A DNA stretch of 64,000 nt from Marinobacter sp. F4218 (GCF_019443085.1 NZ_JAHZIL010000003.1:1550001-1614000), one strand, 5' to 3'. Shown: positions 1-9,452, counted from the stretch's first letter. The notes: a model not told the origin generated them from the sequence alone. Made by a program: numbers and translations.

Positions 1-2
1 CC

Positions 3-134
3 GCACTGGTCTTTACAGGGCAGCTTGGCGCGCTTGTTCCGGTCCTGGTCTTTCTGGGCATTGGCGGTCTCTCGTTAATCGTTGGAACTCTGGGGACGGA
101 TGCCGCGGTTTCCCGAATGTGGGGCAACCGCTAA
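3..134 (+). CDS. C-terminal end of a membrane protein (partial)
   Basis: The window opens inside a reading frame that ends at a TAA at 132-134. The visible 43 residues are mostly hydrophobic (a Gly/Leu/Val-rich stretch of about 30 residues) and finish with a short polar tail, SRMWGNR. This looks like the last transmembrane helix and cytoplasmic tail of an integral membrane protein such as a transporter. Too little is present to name the family. Confidence 0.55.
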   Translation, partial: ALVFTGQLGALVPVLVFLGIGGLSLIVGTLGTDAAVSRMWGNR

Positions 135-139
135 AGCCC

Positions 140-160
140 GGCACCTTTGGTGCCTTGTCT
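140..160 (+). terminator. Possible terminator hairpin
   Basis: GGCACC (140-145) and GGTGCC (149-154) form a 6-bp stem with a TTT loop, followed by TTGTCT. It lies 5 nt after the stop of the partial membrane-protein gene. The T-tract is weak, so this is only a plausible intrinsic terminator. Confidence 0.4.
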
Positions 161-259
161 GGAACCGGAAACCCTCCGATCTGTCTAATATTTGGGTGTG
201 GAATAAAAGGTTATTCTGAATGCACGTTTTGATGTCGTGTCTCGGATAAGGAGACGGGC

Positions 260-1063
260 ATGGAACATTCGCGCAGACCGGAACCTGAAGAGACGGCAAA
301 GGCCTACGAGGAGAGGCTCGTGCCTGCTCTGTTCCAGGATGTCGCGAAGCACCTGGCGGAGGCAGCTAAAGTCCACACGGGACAGGATGTTCTCGACGTG
401 GCCTGCGGTACAGGCATCCTCGCCCGAGCAATTACAAGGCAGTACGAAAACCTGGGCTCGGTCACTGGCCTGGATCTCAACCCCGGCATGCTCGCCGTGG
501 CGCAACGCAAAGCGCCGGGCATCGACTGGCAGAAGGGTGATGCAGAGGCGCTTCCCTTCAAAGACCGGTCTTTTGATGTTGTCGTCAGCCAATTCGGGCT
601 GATGCTGTTCCCTTCCCCTACGCTTGCTTTGCAGGAAATGTATCGGGTTCTACGGCCCAAGGGCCGATTGGTAGTCGCAGTGTTTGACTCGATCAACCGC
701 GTACCGGCGTACGAGGCAATGTCGACGGTATTTGGTCGTATGGTCGACCCTGCGGTCGGTGAAGCACTCCGTGGTCCCTTTGCGCTGGGCGACACCCGAC
801 GACTCTCGGCATTGTTCGCCAGTGCGGGTATCAGTGCACCCGACATCAGAACGCTGGAAACCACCGCTCGCTTTCCCGGGGTCCGGGAAATGGCGCTCGC
901 CGACATCAAGGGCTGGTTTCCGTTTGCCGATATCCATCTGGATGAACCCACCATCAATGCCGTCGTTGAGGAGGCTGAAGCCGCCCTTGAACCCTTTTGC
1001 ACCGATAGCGGCATGGTTGAGTTCCAGGTACCTGTCCACGTTCTCAGCGCCCAGAAATTCTGA
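260..1063 (+). CDS. Class I SAM-dependent methyltransferase (UbiE-like)
   Basis: A 267-residue soluble protein with the class I SAM-binding motif I VLDVACGTG at residues 44-52, the acidic end of beta-2 (GLDLNPGML) and a motif IV-like segment around RSFDVVVSQFGL. These features place it in the Methyltransf_11/UbiE-like group; the substrate cannot be read from the sequence. A good ribosome binding site (AAGGAGA) precedes the ATG by 6 nt. The gene stands alone and converges on the TRAP permease gene with a 32-nt gap. The nearby genes give no pathway clue, so a small-molecule methyltransferase of unknown substrate is the safest call. Confidence 0.85.
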   Translation: MEHSRRPEPEETAKAYEERLVPALFQDVAKHLAEAAKVHTGQDVLDVACGTGILARAITRQYENLGSVTGLDLNPGMLAVAQRKAPGIDWQKGDAEALPFKDRSFDVVVSQFGLMLFPSPTLALQEMYRVLRPKGRLVVAVFDSINRVPAYEAMSTVFGRMVDPAVGEALRGPFALGDTRRLSALFASAGISAPDIRTLETTARFPGVREMALADIKGWFPFADIHLDEPTINAVVEEAEAALEPFCTDSGMVEFQVPVHVLSAQKF

Positions 1064-1095
1064 TCGGTGGCAACGCTGGCGCCAGTCAAGCCCCC

Positions 1096-3180
1096 TCAGG
1101 CGTAGAACATCAATGGCACAAAGGCCACCACCAGCAGCGAGATCCCCATTGCGATGAGCGGCATGATAATGCGCTCGTGACGCTGATAGAAGGTTCCGGA
1201 TTCCTGCTGCGCTGCCATGACTTCCGCCTCACCCACAACCTGCCGGGTGAGCAGGTGGTTCAGGGCCACTGGCGGGCTCAGATACCCGAGTTCAAAGGCA
1301 ACGAGGGTAACCATCCAGAAATGGACGGGGTGGATCCCACTGCTATAGGCAATGGTGGCCACGGTGGCTGTCACCAGAATCACAGCACCAAAAGCATCCA
1401 TGATCATACCGAGAATGACCAGTATCACCACCATCAGGAGCATGGCCGACCAGGCACTGTCGAATGCCTGGGGGAAGCTCTGCATGATGTGGGATCGCTC
1501 GATGACGCCGCCAATGCTGACTGAAAGGCCCAGTAGCAGGAGCAACGCCCCGATTTCGGCAGTGGTATCGTTAGTGGCCCCACGGAGGCTTCGTTCAAGG
1601 CCCTGATGGTTGAGTTCGCCGGAAGCCTTGCCGTGGGAGCTCTTGAGGCTGACGTGCTCATAAACCAGAATGGCCAGCATGATGACCGGTAGCAGACGTG
1701 GCGCGGAGAATTCATCCATGCTCACGTCCAGCGCGAAACGGTACATCAGGACGACCGCGGCAATCACCAATACGTAGGGAACCAGTGGCCTGAGCTCCCG
1801 GATCATGGCCGGGAACGCCACCGACGACGGCGCCAGATCAAAACGGCTCTGCCGGTTCACCGCCAGCGCCACCAGCGTGAACATGGTGGCGGTCAGGACA
1901 AACACCCAGATACCCCAGCCAAACAGTTCGTCGGTGGTTACTTCCCGGTTCAGGTAGGCAATCACTACCACCAGCAGGCACGGGCGCAGAACCACGCCCA
2001 GGGATCCCGACATGGCTGTGGCCGCCAGAGCCAACTGACGGCGCGCACCGGCTGCCCGCAGCTCACTGTAGATCACGGCACCGGCTGCAATCACGAAAAT
2101 GCCGGAAGCGCCGGTGTACGCGGTTGGAATGGCGGCCACCAACACCGCCACAACCGCCAGCATTTCCGGCGGCATGCGCCAGGGCCGGAACACATTGAAC
2201 ACCAGGGTCGCCAGGCGTGTCTGCTTGAGCATCATGCCCACCCAAACATACAGCCCGACGTTCAGGAACATGTCCGCTAGTTCCATCATTTTTCCCAGGT
2301 ATATGCCAATACCCGAGGCATGACCAATCAGCGCAAAGTAGGTACCGGAAATCAGGCACATTACGGTGTACAGCGGCACCGCCAGGAACGCCTTGTTCAA
2401 ACTGCCGCCGTCAGGGAGGTCCTCCGGCACCCGGATCAGCCGGTACAGGCTCGCCAGGGTCAGACAGGCGAACCCCGTTATCCAGAAGTTGTGCAGCAAT
2501 AATTCCTCGGACGACACCGAGGTCTCTGCCCCCAGCGTCGACTGGCGGAAAATGACGCTGGAACCGAGCAACATCGCATTGGCTATGGTTTGCAGGGTGT
2601 GGGAAACGGTGTAGTCGAGGCGGGTTTCCATGGCGCGCATGGCAATGTGATGACGGGTCAGTGTGGCGGTGACCGCACACAGCATCACGAGAATCACCAG
2701 TATGTAGCGCTGGGAAGACAGCCCAAAGGCAATCAAATCGGCAATAAACAGTTCTGCCGCCCGGTAAGCTTTTACCCCGGGCGTCAGCTGCCCTTGCAGG
2801 CTCTCATAACTGGCGTGGGCAGCCCGGCAGTCGGCCAGGGCGCGCTCGATGGCCAGCCGGACATCCGCGGGATCCTTCTCCTCAGCAGCGCCCAGCAGAG
2901 CGGCCATGGGATCATCGTCGGCCGGTGTCTCCGCCAGTTCGGCTGCAACCGCGGCATCGACGTCGCGATTGGGATTGCAGGTGGGCGACACCGGGTCCAT
3001 GCGCAACTTGTAGTAACCACTCCAGAGCTGTTCACCACCCCGCAGCATCTGGTTATGGATGTCACTGCTCGTGGAGAAGATAACAACCGCCAACAGCAAC
3101 AGGCAGGCGGGAAGGGAGGAGAACCACTCCAGCCTGCTACGATGAAAACCTACCTTGGATACAGCGACATTCTGGGACAT
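1096..3180 (-). CDS. TRAP transporter permease, fused small and large subunits (DctQM type)
   Basis: A 694-residue polytopic membrane protein. The first ~220 residues hold an N-terminal helix, a soluble acidic insert and further helices that match a small (DctQ-like) subunit region. The rest has many transmembrane segments with DctM-type loops such as PTAYTGASGIFVIAAG and a C-terminal LGYLSPPVALNHLL. Large DctM subunits alone are usually ~430 residues, so the length fits a fused permease. It starts 7 nt downstream of the TatT-like lipoprotein gene on the same strand, so the two are probably co-transcribed. Expected role: sodium- or proton-coupled uptake of an unknown, probably anionic, substrate with a periplasmic binding protein; the gene at 4872-5891 is the likely partner. 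Confidence 0.85.
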   Translation of the reverse strand: MSQNVAVSKVGFHRSRLEWFSSLPACLLLLAVVIFSTSSDIHNQMLRGGEQLWSGYYKLRMDPVSPTCNPNRDVDAAVAAELAETPADDDPMAALLGAAEEKDPADVRLAIERALADCRAAHASYESLQGQLTPGVKAYRAAELFIADLIAFGLSSQRYILVILVMLCAVTATLTRHHIAMRAMETRLDYTVSHTLQTIANAMLLGSSVIFRQSTLGAETSVSSEELLLHNFWITGFACLTLASLYRLIRVPEDLPDGGSLNKAFLAVPLYTVMCLISGTYFALIGHASGIGIYLGKMMELADMFLNVGLYVWVGMMLKQTRLATLVFNVFRPWRMPPEMLAVVAVLVAAIPTAYTGASGIFVIAAGAVIYSELRAAGARRQLALAATAMSGSLGVVLRPCLLVVVIAYLNREVTTDELFGWGIWVFVLTATMFTLVALAVNRQSRFDLAPSSVAFPAMIRELRPLVPYVLVIAAVVLMYRFALDVSMDEFSAPRLLPVIMLAILVYEHVSLKSSHGKASGELNHQGLERSLRGATNDTTAEIGALLLLLGLSVSIGGVIERSHIMQSFPQAFDSAWSAMLLMVVILVILGMIMDAFGAVILVTATVATIAYSSGIHPVHFWMVTLVAFELGYLSPPVALNHLLTRQVVGEAEVMAAQQESGTFYQRHERIIMPLIAMGISLLVVAFVPLMFYA

Positions 3181-3187
3181 GGGATTC

Positions 3188-4252
3188 TTACAGCAGATCG
3201 TCCAGGTTCATGGTTTCCACCTCTTCCCGCTGGTCATCCCAGAAGGTACCAAGCTGACCCAGTGGCGTTCGGTGACCGGTATTCTCGACCCACATCCGGT
3301 CGGAAATGGCGACGATCATGTTGGTGGCCATGGCATCGACAAAGCGCCAGTCAGCATCGGCGGGCGTTTCTTCCAGCGACCGGGCATGCTCCCGGATTAC
3401 GCTCTTGACCATGTCCTGATCGCCCTTGTTAATGGCAGCGATGGCATGGAACACGTGCGGCAGACGAACGCCGGCGGCCTCGCCCTGCTCGTCAGCAATG
3501 GCAAGACGCTCAAAAGCATCTTCGCCCTGGGGCTGTGCGCCGGGAATCATGGCCCAGACAGTTGCCCTCAGTGCCATGGGCGCCCCCCACCATTTATCGT
3601 TCTCAAGACAACTGGTGGCCCGGGCCACGATCGAACCGACATTTGCAGGCACGCCGATTGATGAAGTGGACTGGATCTGTGCGTTCAACGCCTGCAGGCC
3701 CGAAAGCAGGCCCGCCATGTAGATAAATTCGTCCTTGTCATCCTCAAAGTCCGGACACTCACCGGTTCCGGGCTCGCCGTAGTAGGCGTTATGGTGCTTC
3801 CAGCTTTTGAAATAGCGCTCGGAAGCCAGGACATAGGCTCGCTTCTGACGGATCAGGGCGTCTTCGGCTTCGTTGGCGTTCATTGCATGCATCGCCGCCA
3901 GTCCATCCAACTCAAATTCCCGGGCCTTTTCCTCGGCACAGCCACCGGCGGAGAGGTAGAGCATCACGGCCAGTTGATCCGGTTCCGAGGTGACCCGGCC
4001 AAAGGACATCAAAAGGGGCGCGGTGGCCTCGCTCATGGCGCACCCCATGGCCAGATCGCTGCTCTCCATCAGGTAAGGCACCGTGTGATCCCGGGAGAAG
4101 CCCTGCATCACGTCGCCGGTGGTCTTGTAAATCATATTGTTGACCACACCACAGCCACTTAACAGGGCACTCGCCATCAGCGCAGTCGCCAGTGCCTTCA
4201 GCCGGGGCCATGCGGTGGGTTGGTTCAGGGAGGGATTCGGGGACTGTGTCAT
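3188..4252 (-). CDS. TRAP-associated TatT-like lipoprotein
   Basis: A 354-residue protein with an N-terminal signal sequence ending in the lipobox LLSGC (lipidated Cys34), so a lipoprotein. The remainder is alpha-helical, rich in Ala and Glu, and resembles the TPR-like TRAP-associated TatT family (known from the Treponema TatT-P system), which forms a trimeric helical scaffold next to the solute-binding protein. It sits directly upstream of the TRAP permease gene (7-nt gap), which strongly supports this role. The family assignment rests on composition plus context, not on a search. Confidence 0.7.
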   Translation of the reverse strand: MTQSPNPSLNQPTAWPRLKALATALMASALLSGCGVVNNMIYKTTGDVMQGFSRDHTVPYLMESSDLAMGCAMSEATAPLLMSFGRVTSEPDQLAVMLYLSAGGCAEEKAREFELDGLAAMHAMNANEAEDALIRQKRAYVLASERYFKSWKHHNAYYGEPGTGECPDFEDDKDEFIYMAGLLSGLQALNAQIQSTSSIGVPANVGSIVARATSCLENDKWWGAPMALRATVWAMIPGAQPQGEDAFERLAIADEQGEAAGVRLPHVFHAIAAINKGDQDMVKSVIREHARSLEETPADADWRFVDAMATNMIVAISDRMWVENTGHRTPLGQLGTFWDDQREEVETMNLDDLL

Positions 4253-4549
4253 AGCTACTTCACCTTCAGCTTTTTATTCTCGGGCTATCCGGGCTCGTCG
4301 CGCCACCATTCAGCCTTGCTTTATCACCGACCGACATTTGTTACAGTCTGTAACCAGATCCGCATTATGGCCTACAAGATCCCGTTTTTATGAGACCGAC
4401 GCCGCAAATGACGCCAATGACCACACTTATCTGCTCCCCGGTGGTTTGCACAATGAGCGCCAAGCCACTATAGATGGAAGCAACCGCAAGGCGATGGGCC
4501 TGCGGCCAGCACTCATACAAAAAAACAGAAATAAAAAAAGGAGTACCCG
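4253..4549. promoter_or_regulatory. Divergent intergenic region with a perfect 15-bp palindrome
   Basis: A 297-nt spacer between the divergent TatT-like lipoprotein and HU genes. It contains GTTACAG-T-CTGTAAC at 4340-4354, a perfect inverted repeat with 7-bp arms and a 1-nt centre, 88 nt upstream of the lipoprotein start. This is operator-like, but no regulator can be assigned. The HU gene has a strong AAAAGGAG ribosome binding site just before 4550. No RNA gene or further ORF is evident. Confidence 0.4.
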
Positions 4550-4822
4550 ATGCGCAAACCCGAACTCGCTGCTGCAATCGCTGATCGAACCGGCCTCACT
4601 CGCGAGAAGGCCGCCGAGGTCATTACCGCCTTTACCGACCAGGTATCAGCGGCTGCTTCCCGAGGCGAAGATGTCACCCTGATCGGATTTGGCACCTTCA
4701 ACATCCGCGCCCGGGAAGCGAGGGATGGCAGAAACCCGCAAACAGGCGCCACCATCCGGATCCCCGCAAGCAAAACGGTTGGCTTTAAAGCCGGCAAGGC
4801 TCTCAAGGAACAGATTGGCTGA
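4550..4822 (+). CDS. hup: HU family DNA-binding protein
   Basis: A 90-residue basic protein typical of HU/IHF length. It has the N-terminal helical dimerisation part (MRKPELAAAIADRTGLTREKA starts the chain), the VTLIGFGTF turn, and the DNA-binding arm segment ending GRNPQTGATIRIPASKTV with the conserved Pro that intercalates in DNA. It binds and bends DNA non-specifically as a nucleoid protein. It is monocistronic, with AAAAGGAG upstream and a strong hairpin right after the stop. It lies on the opposite strand between two genes of the TRAP set. Which HU paralogue this is cannot be told here. Confidence 0.95.
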   Translation: MRKPELAAAIADRTGLTREKAAEVITAFTDQVSAAASRGEDVTLIGFGTFNIRAREARDGRNPQTGATIRIPASKTVGFKAGKALKEQIG

Positions 4823-4827
4823 GCCAA

Positions 4828-4852
4828 ACGGGCCCGCATTCAGCGGGCCCGT
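4828..4852. terminator. Bidirectional hairpin terminator between hup and the solute-binding gene
   Basis: ACGGGCCCGC and GCGGGCCCGT form a perfect 10-bp stem with loop ATTCA, between the convergent HU stop (4822) and solute-binding protein stop (4872). T-tracts are short on both sides (TTT on the minus strand). Confidence 0.7.
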
Positions 4853-4871
4853 CATTAACTGCGCAGCGATA

Positions 4872-5891
4872 TCAGGAAGCACACTCCGAACGCGTAGCAT
4901 CCACCCGGCAGCGGATCGCCTTCATCAGCTTGATTGCCCGTTCGTCAAACACCCCATCATCCAGCAGCGACAGACGCACCTTGCGTAGCATCTTGTCGTA
5001 CTCAGCGGTGTCTTCCTGAGGCAGATTCATCCACACATCCCTGGGAATTTCCGCTTCGGCCTGGGCGATGATTTCGTACGCCTCGTCAATACGCTTGATC
5101 GATTCGTTCCGCACCATCTGGGCCGCCTCGTCGGGAAAACGATCGCGGTGAATAATGACCTGGAAGTTCATGTAACCAATGGCGTATTTCACCACGGCGC
5201 CGTCAGGTTCAACGCCTTTGTAGAGTTCCAGCGGTGTGTAGGCAACAGCCGGCGCGTACGCCAGATCGACACTGCCATTGTTGAACTTGCCCGCAAAATT
5301 GGCGGAATTGGAGCCCACCACTGACGCTCCCACGTGCCGAACCATGCGCACGGAGGCCTGGTCATAATCCAGGGTCGCAATGCGCTTGCCCTGCAGTTTT
5401 TCCACCGAATCAATACTGCGGTCTCGGGTATGCAGGTAAATGGCGCCACCCGGGAAAACCCCTGCCACTTCGTAGGGACCGTCGATCAGGAACGGCCGGG
5501 CCTTGGCCTGACTGAGGGTGTTGTACAGAAGACGCATCTCCTGTTCTCCGGGGACCGCGCCCATTGCTTCCAGGCTGCCGGTGAATTTGTTGAACTCGCG
5601 GGCGCGGGTACCGGTCAGCAGGACCGCATCGCATTGCCCCGCTTTGAAATCTTCAGCCGCAACCTTTTCATCGGTGTAGGCACGCAGATTCAGCTTGATC
5701 CCCTGTTTCAGGGCAACGGGCTGGAAGGTTTTGGTGATGGCGAACAGGGGGCCATTGGCGCCCACCGGATCGAAAACGCAGAAACTGCGTTCCAGCGGCT
5801 CATTCTGCGCCTGGCTCAGGGAGGGGAACAGAAGACTGGCACAGAGGGTGGCAGCCATGGCCACCCGTTTCGGGAAAGTTGCTGATTTCAC
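4872..5891 (-). CDS. Putative periplasmic solute-binding protein (DUF6091-like)
   Basis: A 339-residue protein with a cleavable signal peptide (predicted cut after Ala28, SLSQA). The mature part reads like a two-lobed solute-binding protein related to the TRAP/phosphonate-type binders: an early SFCVFDPVGANGPLF strand, CDAVLLTGTRAREF, and GKRIATLDYDQASVRM. It starts with GTG, preceded by GGAG. It is probably the P component for the TRAP permease and TatT-like lipoprotein that follow on the same strand, although hup intervenes on the other strand. The DUF6091 label is from memory and not searched. Confidence 0.65.
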   Translation of the reverse strand: MKSATFPKRVAMAATLCASLLFPSLSQAQNEPLERSFCVFDPVGANGPLFAITKTFQPVALKQGIKLNLRAYTDEKVAAEDFKAGQCDAVLLTGTRAREFNKFTGSLEAMGAVPGEQEMRLLYNTLSQAKARPFLIDGPYEVAGVFPGGAIYLHTRDRSIDSVEKLQGKRIATLDYDQASVRMVRHVGASVVGSNSANFAGKFNNGSVDLAYAPAVAYTPLELYKGVEPDGAVVKYAIGYMNFQVIIHRDRFPDEAAQMVRNESIKRIDEAYEIIAQAEAEIPRDVWMNLPQEDTAEYDKMLRKVRLSLLDDGVFDERAIKLMKAIRCRVDATRSECAS

Positions 5892-6101
5892 GGGATGACT
5901 CCTGATTTATTATTGTCGGATCCTGATACGTCCATGTGTATCGATTGACCCGCTTTCCTTGGCCGACGTTAGGCCGTCACCTATTAGAATACGTTGGCAC
6001 AGGTGCCTGTCATCAAGGGCTTTTCAGCAATACGGGGGGATTCTGTGATGGTGTCGACAGAGGTTCCGCCACCTCTGCCGCATTTTGACCACAACCGGTA
6101 A

Positions 6102-7409
6102 TCAGTTGGCCGGCTGCTGCCAGGCCACTTTGCCTGCGGCCAGGGTGAGACGAACAACGCCCGGCAATTCACGCCCGGCGATCGGAGCATGGCGCCCGAC
6201 CGAGACCAGCGTGGTGTGATCCGGCGTCCAGCGTTGCTTCGGATCAAACAGGCACAGGTCGGCCATTTCGCCCTCCGCCACCCGCGCCTGTCGGCCCAGT
6301 ACCGAGGCCGGCCCTGCTGTCAGCGCACGCACCAGCTCGGACAGACTCAGTTCGTTGCGCTCCACCAGTTCAAGCCCCAGTGACAGCACGCTTTCCACTG
6401 TGGAAAGGCCCGGTTCAGTGGCCGCCAGGGGAGCTTGCTTGGCGGCGGAGTCATGAGGCTGGTGCTGACTGACAATGGCATCGATGACCCCTTCGCGAAT
6501 GCCGGCAATCAGGGCCTTGCGGTCCCGTTCGCTACGCAGCGGCGGACGTACATGGAAGCGGCTGTCAAAGCCGGCCAGGGCCTCTTCCGTGAATAACAGC
6601 TGGTGCATGGCGACATCAGCAGTGACCGCAATGCCCCGGCGGCGGGCCTCGGCCAGCATTTCGACACTGCGGGCGCACGAGAGCTGGCTCAGGTGCAGGC
6701 GCGCACCGGTTTCCTCTGCCAGCAGGATCATCTCCATGACCGCCGTGGTTTCCGCCACTTCCGGTATCCCCAGCAGGCCCAGGCGGGAGGTCACCAGGCC
6801 GTCGTGGGCATAGCCGTCCGCGGCCAGGGCCTGGTTCTCTGGACTGAACATGACCGTCAGTCCAAAGGTCTGGGCATAGGCCATGCACCGGCGCAGGATG
6901 CGGGAATTGCGCACCCCTCTGGCGCCGTTGCCAACGGCAACGCAACCGGCGGCAGCCAGTCCGGCCATATCACTGAGCAGTTCGCCTTCCAGGCCCCGGG
7001 TGACGGCGCCAACCGGCAGGACATGAATGGGGGAACGACTGGCCGCCACATCCCGGATCAGATGGGTGACGGCGCCGGAATCATTGACCGGCGAGGTTTC
7101 CGGTGAGGCACAGACGGTGGTGAATCCGCCGTGAGCGGCGGCACGGGTTTCCGAGGCGATGTTGCCCTTTTGCCCATTACCCGGCTCGCGAAGGTTGCAG
7201 TGCAGATCGATAAAGCCGGGCGCGATGACCCAGCCGTCGGCATTCAGGGTTTCATCGGCGCTGACCTGGCTCGCGGCCTCACCAAGGCCGGCAATTCTGC
7301 CGTCCCGGATCAGCAGCGCGGTGTTGGCCATCTCACCGCCCTGGCCATCCAGGAGACGGCCACCCACGATCTTCAGACTGGCGCCGCTGGTTGCTTCCGT
7401 TATGCTCAT
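6102..7409 (-). CDS. pyrC': PyrC', inactive dihydroorotase-like partner of aspartate carbamoyltransferase
   Basis: A 435-residue amidohydrolase-fold protein related to type I dihydroorotase. The metal-binding HxHxR motif reads H70-C-N72-L-R74, so the second histidine is lost, and the catalytic Asp of the usual DHAPH motif is Gln315 (QHQPH). Zinc binding and catalysis should therefore fail. In Pseudomonas such a PyrC' (PyrX) is an enzymatically dead subunit that assembles with PyrB into a dodecameric ATCase. The start codon overlaps the pyrB stop by 4 nt, consistent with tight co-translation of the two subunits. A functional pyrC must lie elsewhere in the genome. Confidence 0.9.
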   Translation of the reverse strand: MSITEATSGASLKIVGGRLLDGQGGEMANTALLIRDGRIAGLGEAASQVSADETLNADGWVIAPGFIDLHCNLREPGNGQKGNIASETRAAAHGGFTTVCASPETSPVNDSGAVTHLIRDVAASRSPIHVLPVGAVTRGLEGELLSDMAGLAAAGCVAVGNGARGVRNSRILRRCMAYAQTFGLTVMFSPENQALAADGYAHDGLVTSRLGLLGIPEVAETTAVMEMILLAEETGARLHLSQLSCARSVEMLAEARRRGIAVTADVAMHQLLFTEEALAGFDSRFHVRPPLRSERDRKALIAGIREGVIDAIVSQHQPHDSAAKQAPLAATEPGLSTVESVLSLGLELVERNELSLSELVRALTAGPASVLGRQARVAEGEMADLCLFDPKQRWTPDHTTLVSVGRHAPIAGRELPGVVRLTLAAGKVAWQQPAN

Positions 7410-8419
7410 GCCTGCGCCCCCTTGCTCTGTTTCTGTTGACGCTCGGCAACCTGCCCGCCCATGGCCATGGACATCACCGCCATCCGGACGGCAATGCCGT
7501 TGGTTACCTGATTGAGAATCACCGACTGGGGGCCGTCCGCCACCGCCGACTCAATTTCAACGCCACGGTTGATCGGACCCGGGTGCATCACGATGCAATC
7601 GGGCTGGGCCAGTGACAGCTTGTCCTGGTTCAGCCCGTACAGGCGGTAGAACTCGCGTTCACTGGGCAGCAACGCGCCCTCCATGCGCTCTTTCTGCAGC
7701 CGCAACATGATGACCACATCCAGATCCTTCATGCCCCTTGCCATGTCATACTCCACGGTACAGCCGAGACTCTCCACATCCTTCGGCAGCAGGGTACCCG
7801 GCGCAATCACCCGGACCTCGTCGACCCCAAGCACATTCAGCGCCCGAATCTGCGAGCGAGCCACCCGCGAGTGCAGGACATCCCCCACGATAGCCACTTT
7901 CAGCCCCTCAAAGCGGCCCTTGTGCTGACGAATGGTGAGCATATCCAGCATCGCCTGGGTCGGGTGCGCGTGACGGCCGTCCCCGGCGTTGATGATGGCC
8001 ACGCCCGGGGTCACGCTCTCGGCGATGAAATGGGGAGCGCCGCTCTGGGAATGGCGTACCACGAACATGTCACTGGCCATGGCTTCCAGGTTCAGCAAGG
8101 TATCGGAGAGCGATTCGCCCTTGGAGGTGGCGGACGTGCTGATGTCCAGGTTGAGCACGTCAGCCGACAGCCGCTTGGCCGCCAGCTCAAAGGTGCTCCG
8201 GGTTCGGGTGCTGGATTCGAAGAACAGGTTGACCACCGTCCGCCCCCGCAACAAGGGCACCTTCTTGATGGTGCGCTCCCCCACTTCGATGAACGAATCG
8301 GCTGTATCCAGAATGTCCGTGAGCAACGCTCGGTCGAGTCCGTCCAAAGTCAGAAAATGCCGCAACTGACCGTCCCGGGTCAGCTGCAAGTGGTTCGGGG
8401 AAGGGTCGTTTGCGGTCAT
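7406..8419 (-). CDS. pyrB: Aspartate carbamoyltransferase catalytic subunit
   Basis: A 337-residue enzyme that condenses carbamoyl phosphate with aspartate in de novo UMP synthesis. The carbamoyl-phosphate motif STRTR is at residues 70-74, and HPTQAMLDM follows further on. It carries an N-terminal extension relative to E. coli PyrB, as expected for the Pseudomonas class B ATCase that needs PyrC' for assembly. It lies between pyrR (41-nt gap) and pyrC' (4-nt overlap), forming a pyrRBC' operon on the minus strand. No pyrI regulatory gene is present, which fits this class. Confidence 0.97.
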   Translation of the reverse strand: MTANDPSPNHLQLTRDGQLRHFLTLDGLDRALLTDILDTADSFIEVGERTIKKVPLLRGRTVVNLFFESSTRTRSTFELAAKRLSADVLNLDISTSATSKGESLSDTLLNLEAMASDMFVVRHSQSGAPHFIAESVTPGVAIINAGDGRHAHPTQAMLDMLTIRQHKGRFEGLKVAIVGDVLHSRVARSQIRALNVLGVDEVRVIAPGTLLPKDVESLGCTVEYDMARGMKDLDVVIMLRLQKERMEGALLPSEREFYRLYGLNQDKLSLAQPDCIVMHPGPINRGVEIESAVADGPQSVILNQVTNGIAVRMAVMSMAMGGQVAERQQKQSKGAQA

Positions 8420-8460
8420 GGGTCGCCTGTTTGCCGTTCTGCGGTGTTTTTATTGCCGAA

Positions 8461-8970
8461 TCAGTGCCCGGTTTCCTGAAACTCGATGTGCAGGGGCTCA
8501 GGGCCGCGCAGCTTGACCCGCTGGTGCGATTCCAGGGCCAGGCTCCGGCCAGTCACATCGGGCTGGATAGGCAGTTCCCGGGCACCGAGATCAATAAGAG
8601 TGGCCAATATGATACTGGCTGGACGGCCATAATCGAAAATTTCATTCATCGCGGCCCGAATGGTCCGCCCGCTCATGATGACATCGTCAATCAGGATGAT
8701 GTCCCGACCTTCGGTATCGAAGGGCAGACTGGACGGCTTCACCTTCGGGTTCAATCCGATGCGGCTGAAATCGTCTCGGTAGAAGGAGATGTCCAGCTCG
8801 CCGAACGGTTCCTCCAGCCCCAGACGCTTGCTGAGGACATCCGCGAGCCAGACCCCGCCGGTACGAATACCGATCAAAGCCGGCTTCTCCACGCCACGGT
8901 CTTCCAGCACCCGGCGCAGGCCAGCTTCCAGTTCGTTCAGCAACTGATCCATATCAAGCAGTGCGGTCAT
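8461..8970 (-). CDS. pyrR: PyrR, uracil phosphoribosyltransferase / pyr regulator
   Basis: A 169-residue phosphoribosyltransferase-fold protein. The PRPP-binding loop is IILIDDVIMSGRTI at residues 91-104. PyrR in Gram-positive bacteria is an RNA-binding attenuator protein with UPRTase activity; in gammaproteobacteria the regulatory mechanism is different or unproven. It leads the pyrRBC' operon, 32 nt after the ruvX stop, so it may be transcribed together with the ruvX-yqgE-tonB run. No obvious PyrR-type antiterminator hairpin was recognised in the short pyrR-pyrB gap. Confidence 0.93.
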   Translation of the reverse strand: MTALLDMDQLLNELEAGLRRVLEDRGVEKPALIGIRTGGVWLADVLSKRLGLEEPFGELDISFYRDDFSRIGLNPKVKPSSLPFDTEGRDIILIDDVIMSGRTIRAAMNEIFDYGRPASIILATLIDLGARELPIQPDVTGRSLALESHQRVKLRGPEPLHIEFQETGH

Positions 8971-9002
8971 TACTTCCTCGCTGTCTTAAGAGCCGGTATC
9001 GG

Positions 9003-9452
9003 TCACTCGCCGGCGCGCTCGTCCTGTAGACCAAACCAGGTTTCCAGAATCAGGACCGCGGCCCGGTCATCGACTCCATGGCGACCAAAATCCCGGCTGC
9101 CTCCGGCGGCCATCACATCGCCCTTGGCTTCGAAGCTGGTGAGACGCTCGTCCACCATTTCCACCGGTACATGGTAGCGCCCGTGCAGGCGGTTGCCGAA
9201 CTTCCGGGCCCGGGCACACATTTCGTTCTCGGAATCGTCCATATTCAACGGCAGTCCCACCACAACCAGATCCGGGCGCCACTCCTGCAACAGTGCCTCC
9301 AACTGGCTCCAGTCGGGAATGCCGTCCCGGGCAGGTATCATGGCCACCGGTTGTCCGGTGCCCAGAATCTCCTGACCGGATGCCACACCGATTCGTCGAG
9401 TTCCGTAATCAAAGGCCAGGACCCGTCGGTTGCCCTTCTCAGGCATGACCAA
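9003..9452 (-). CDS. ruvX: RuvX/YqgF RNase H-fold protein
   Basis: A 149-residue YqgF-family protein with RNase H-like catalytic signatures: FDYGTRRIG (Asp15), VVGLPLNMD, and DERLTSFEA near the C-terminal third. YqgF proteins act in pre-16S rRNA 5' end maturation or as Holliday junction resolvase homologues. The gene overlaps the end of yqgE. An alternative ATG two codons in (MPEKGNR) would shorten it slightly. The yqgE-ruvX-pyrRB order is conserved in pseudomonads. Confidence 0.95.
   Translation of the reverse strand: MVMPEKGNRRVLAFDYGTRRIGVASGQEILGTGQPVAMIPARDGIPDWSQLEALLQEWRPDLVVVGLPLNMDDSENEMCARARKFGNRLHGRYHVPVEMVDERLTSFEAKGDVMAAGGSRDFGRHGVDDRAAVLILETWFGLQDERAGE

Noticed and set aside
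2590..3408. 272-residue plus-strand frame across the TRAP permease start
   Set aside because: It overlaps the divergent-strand permease and lipoprotein genes and shows no domain; chance frame.
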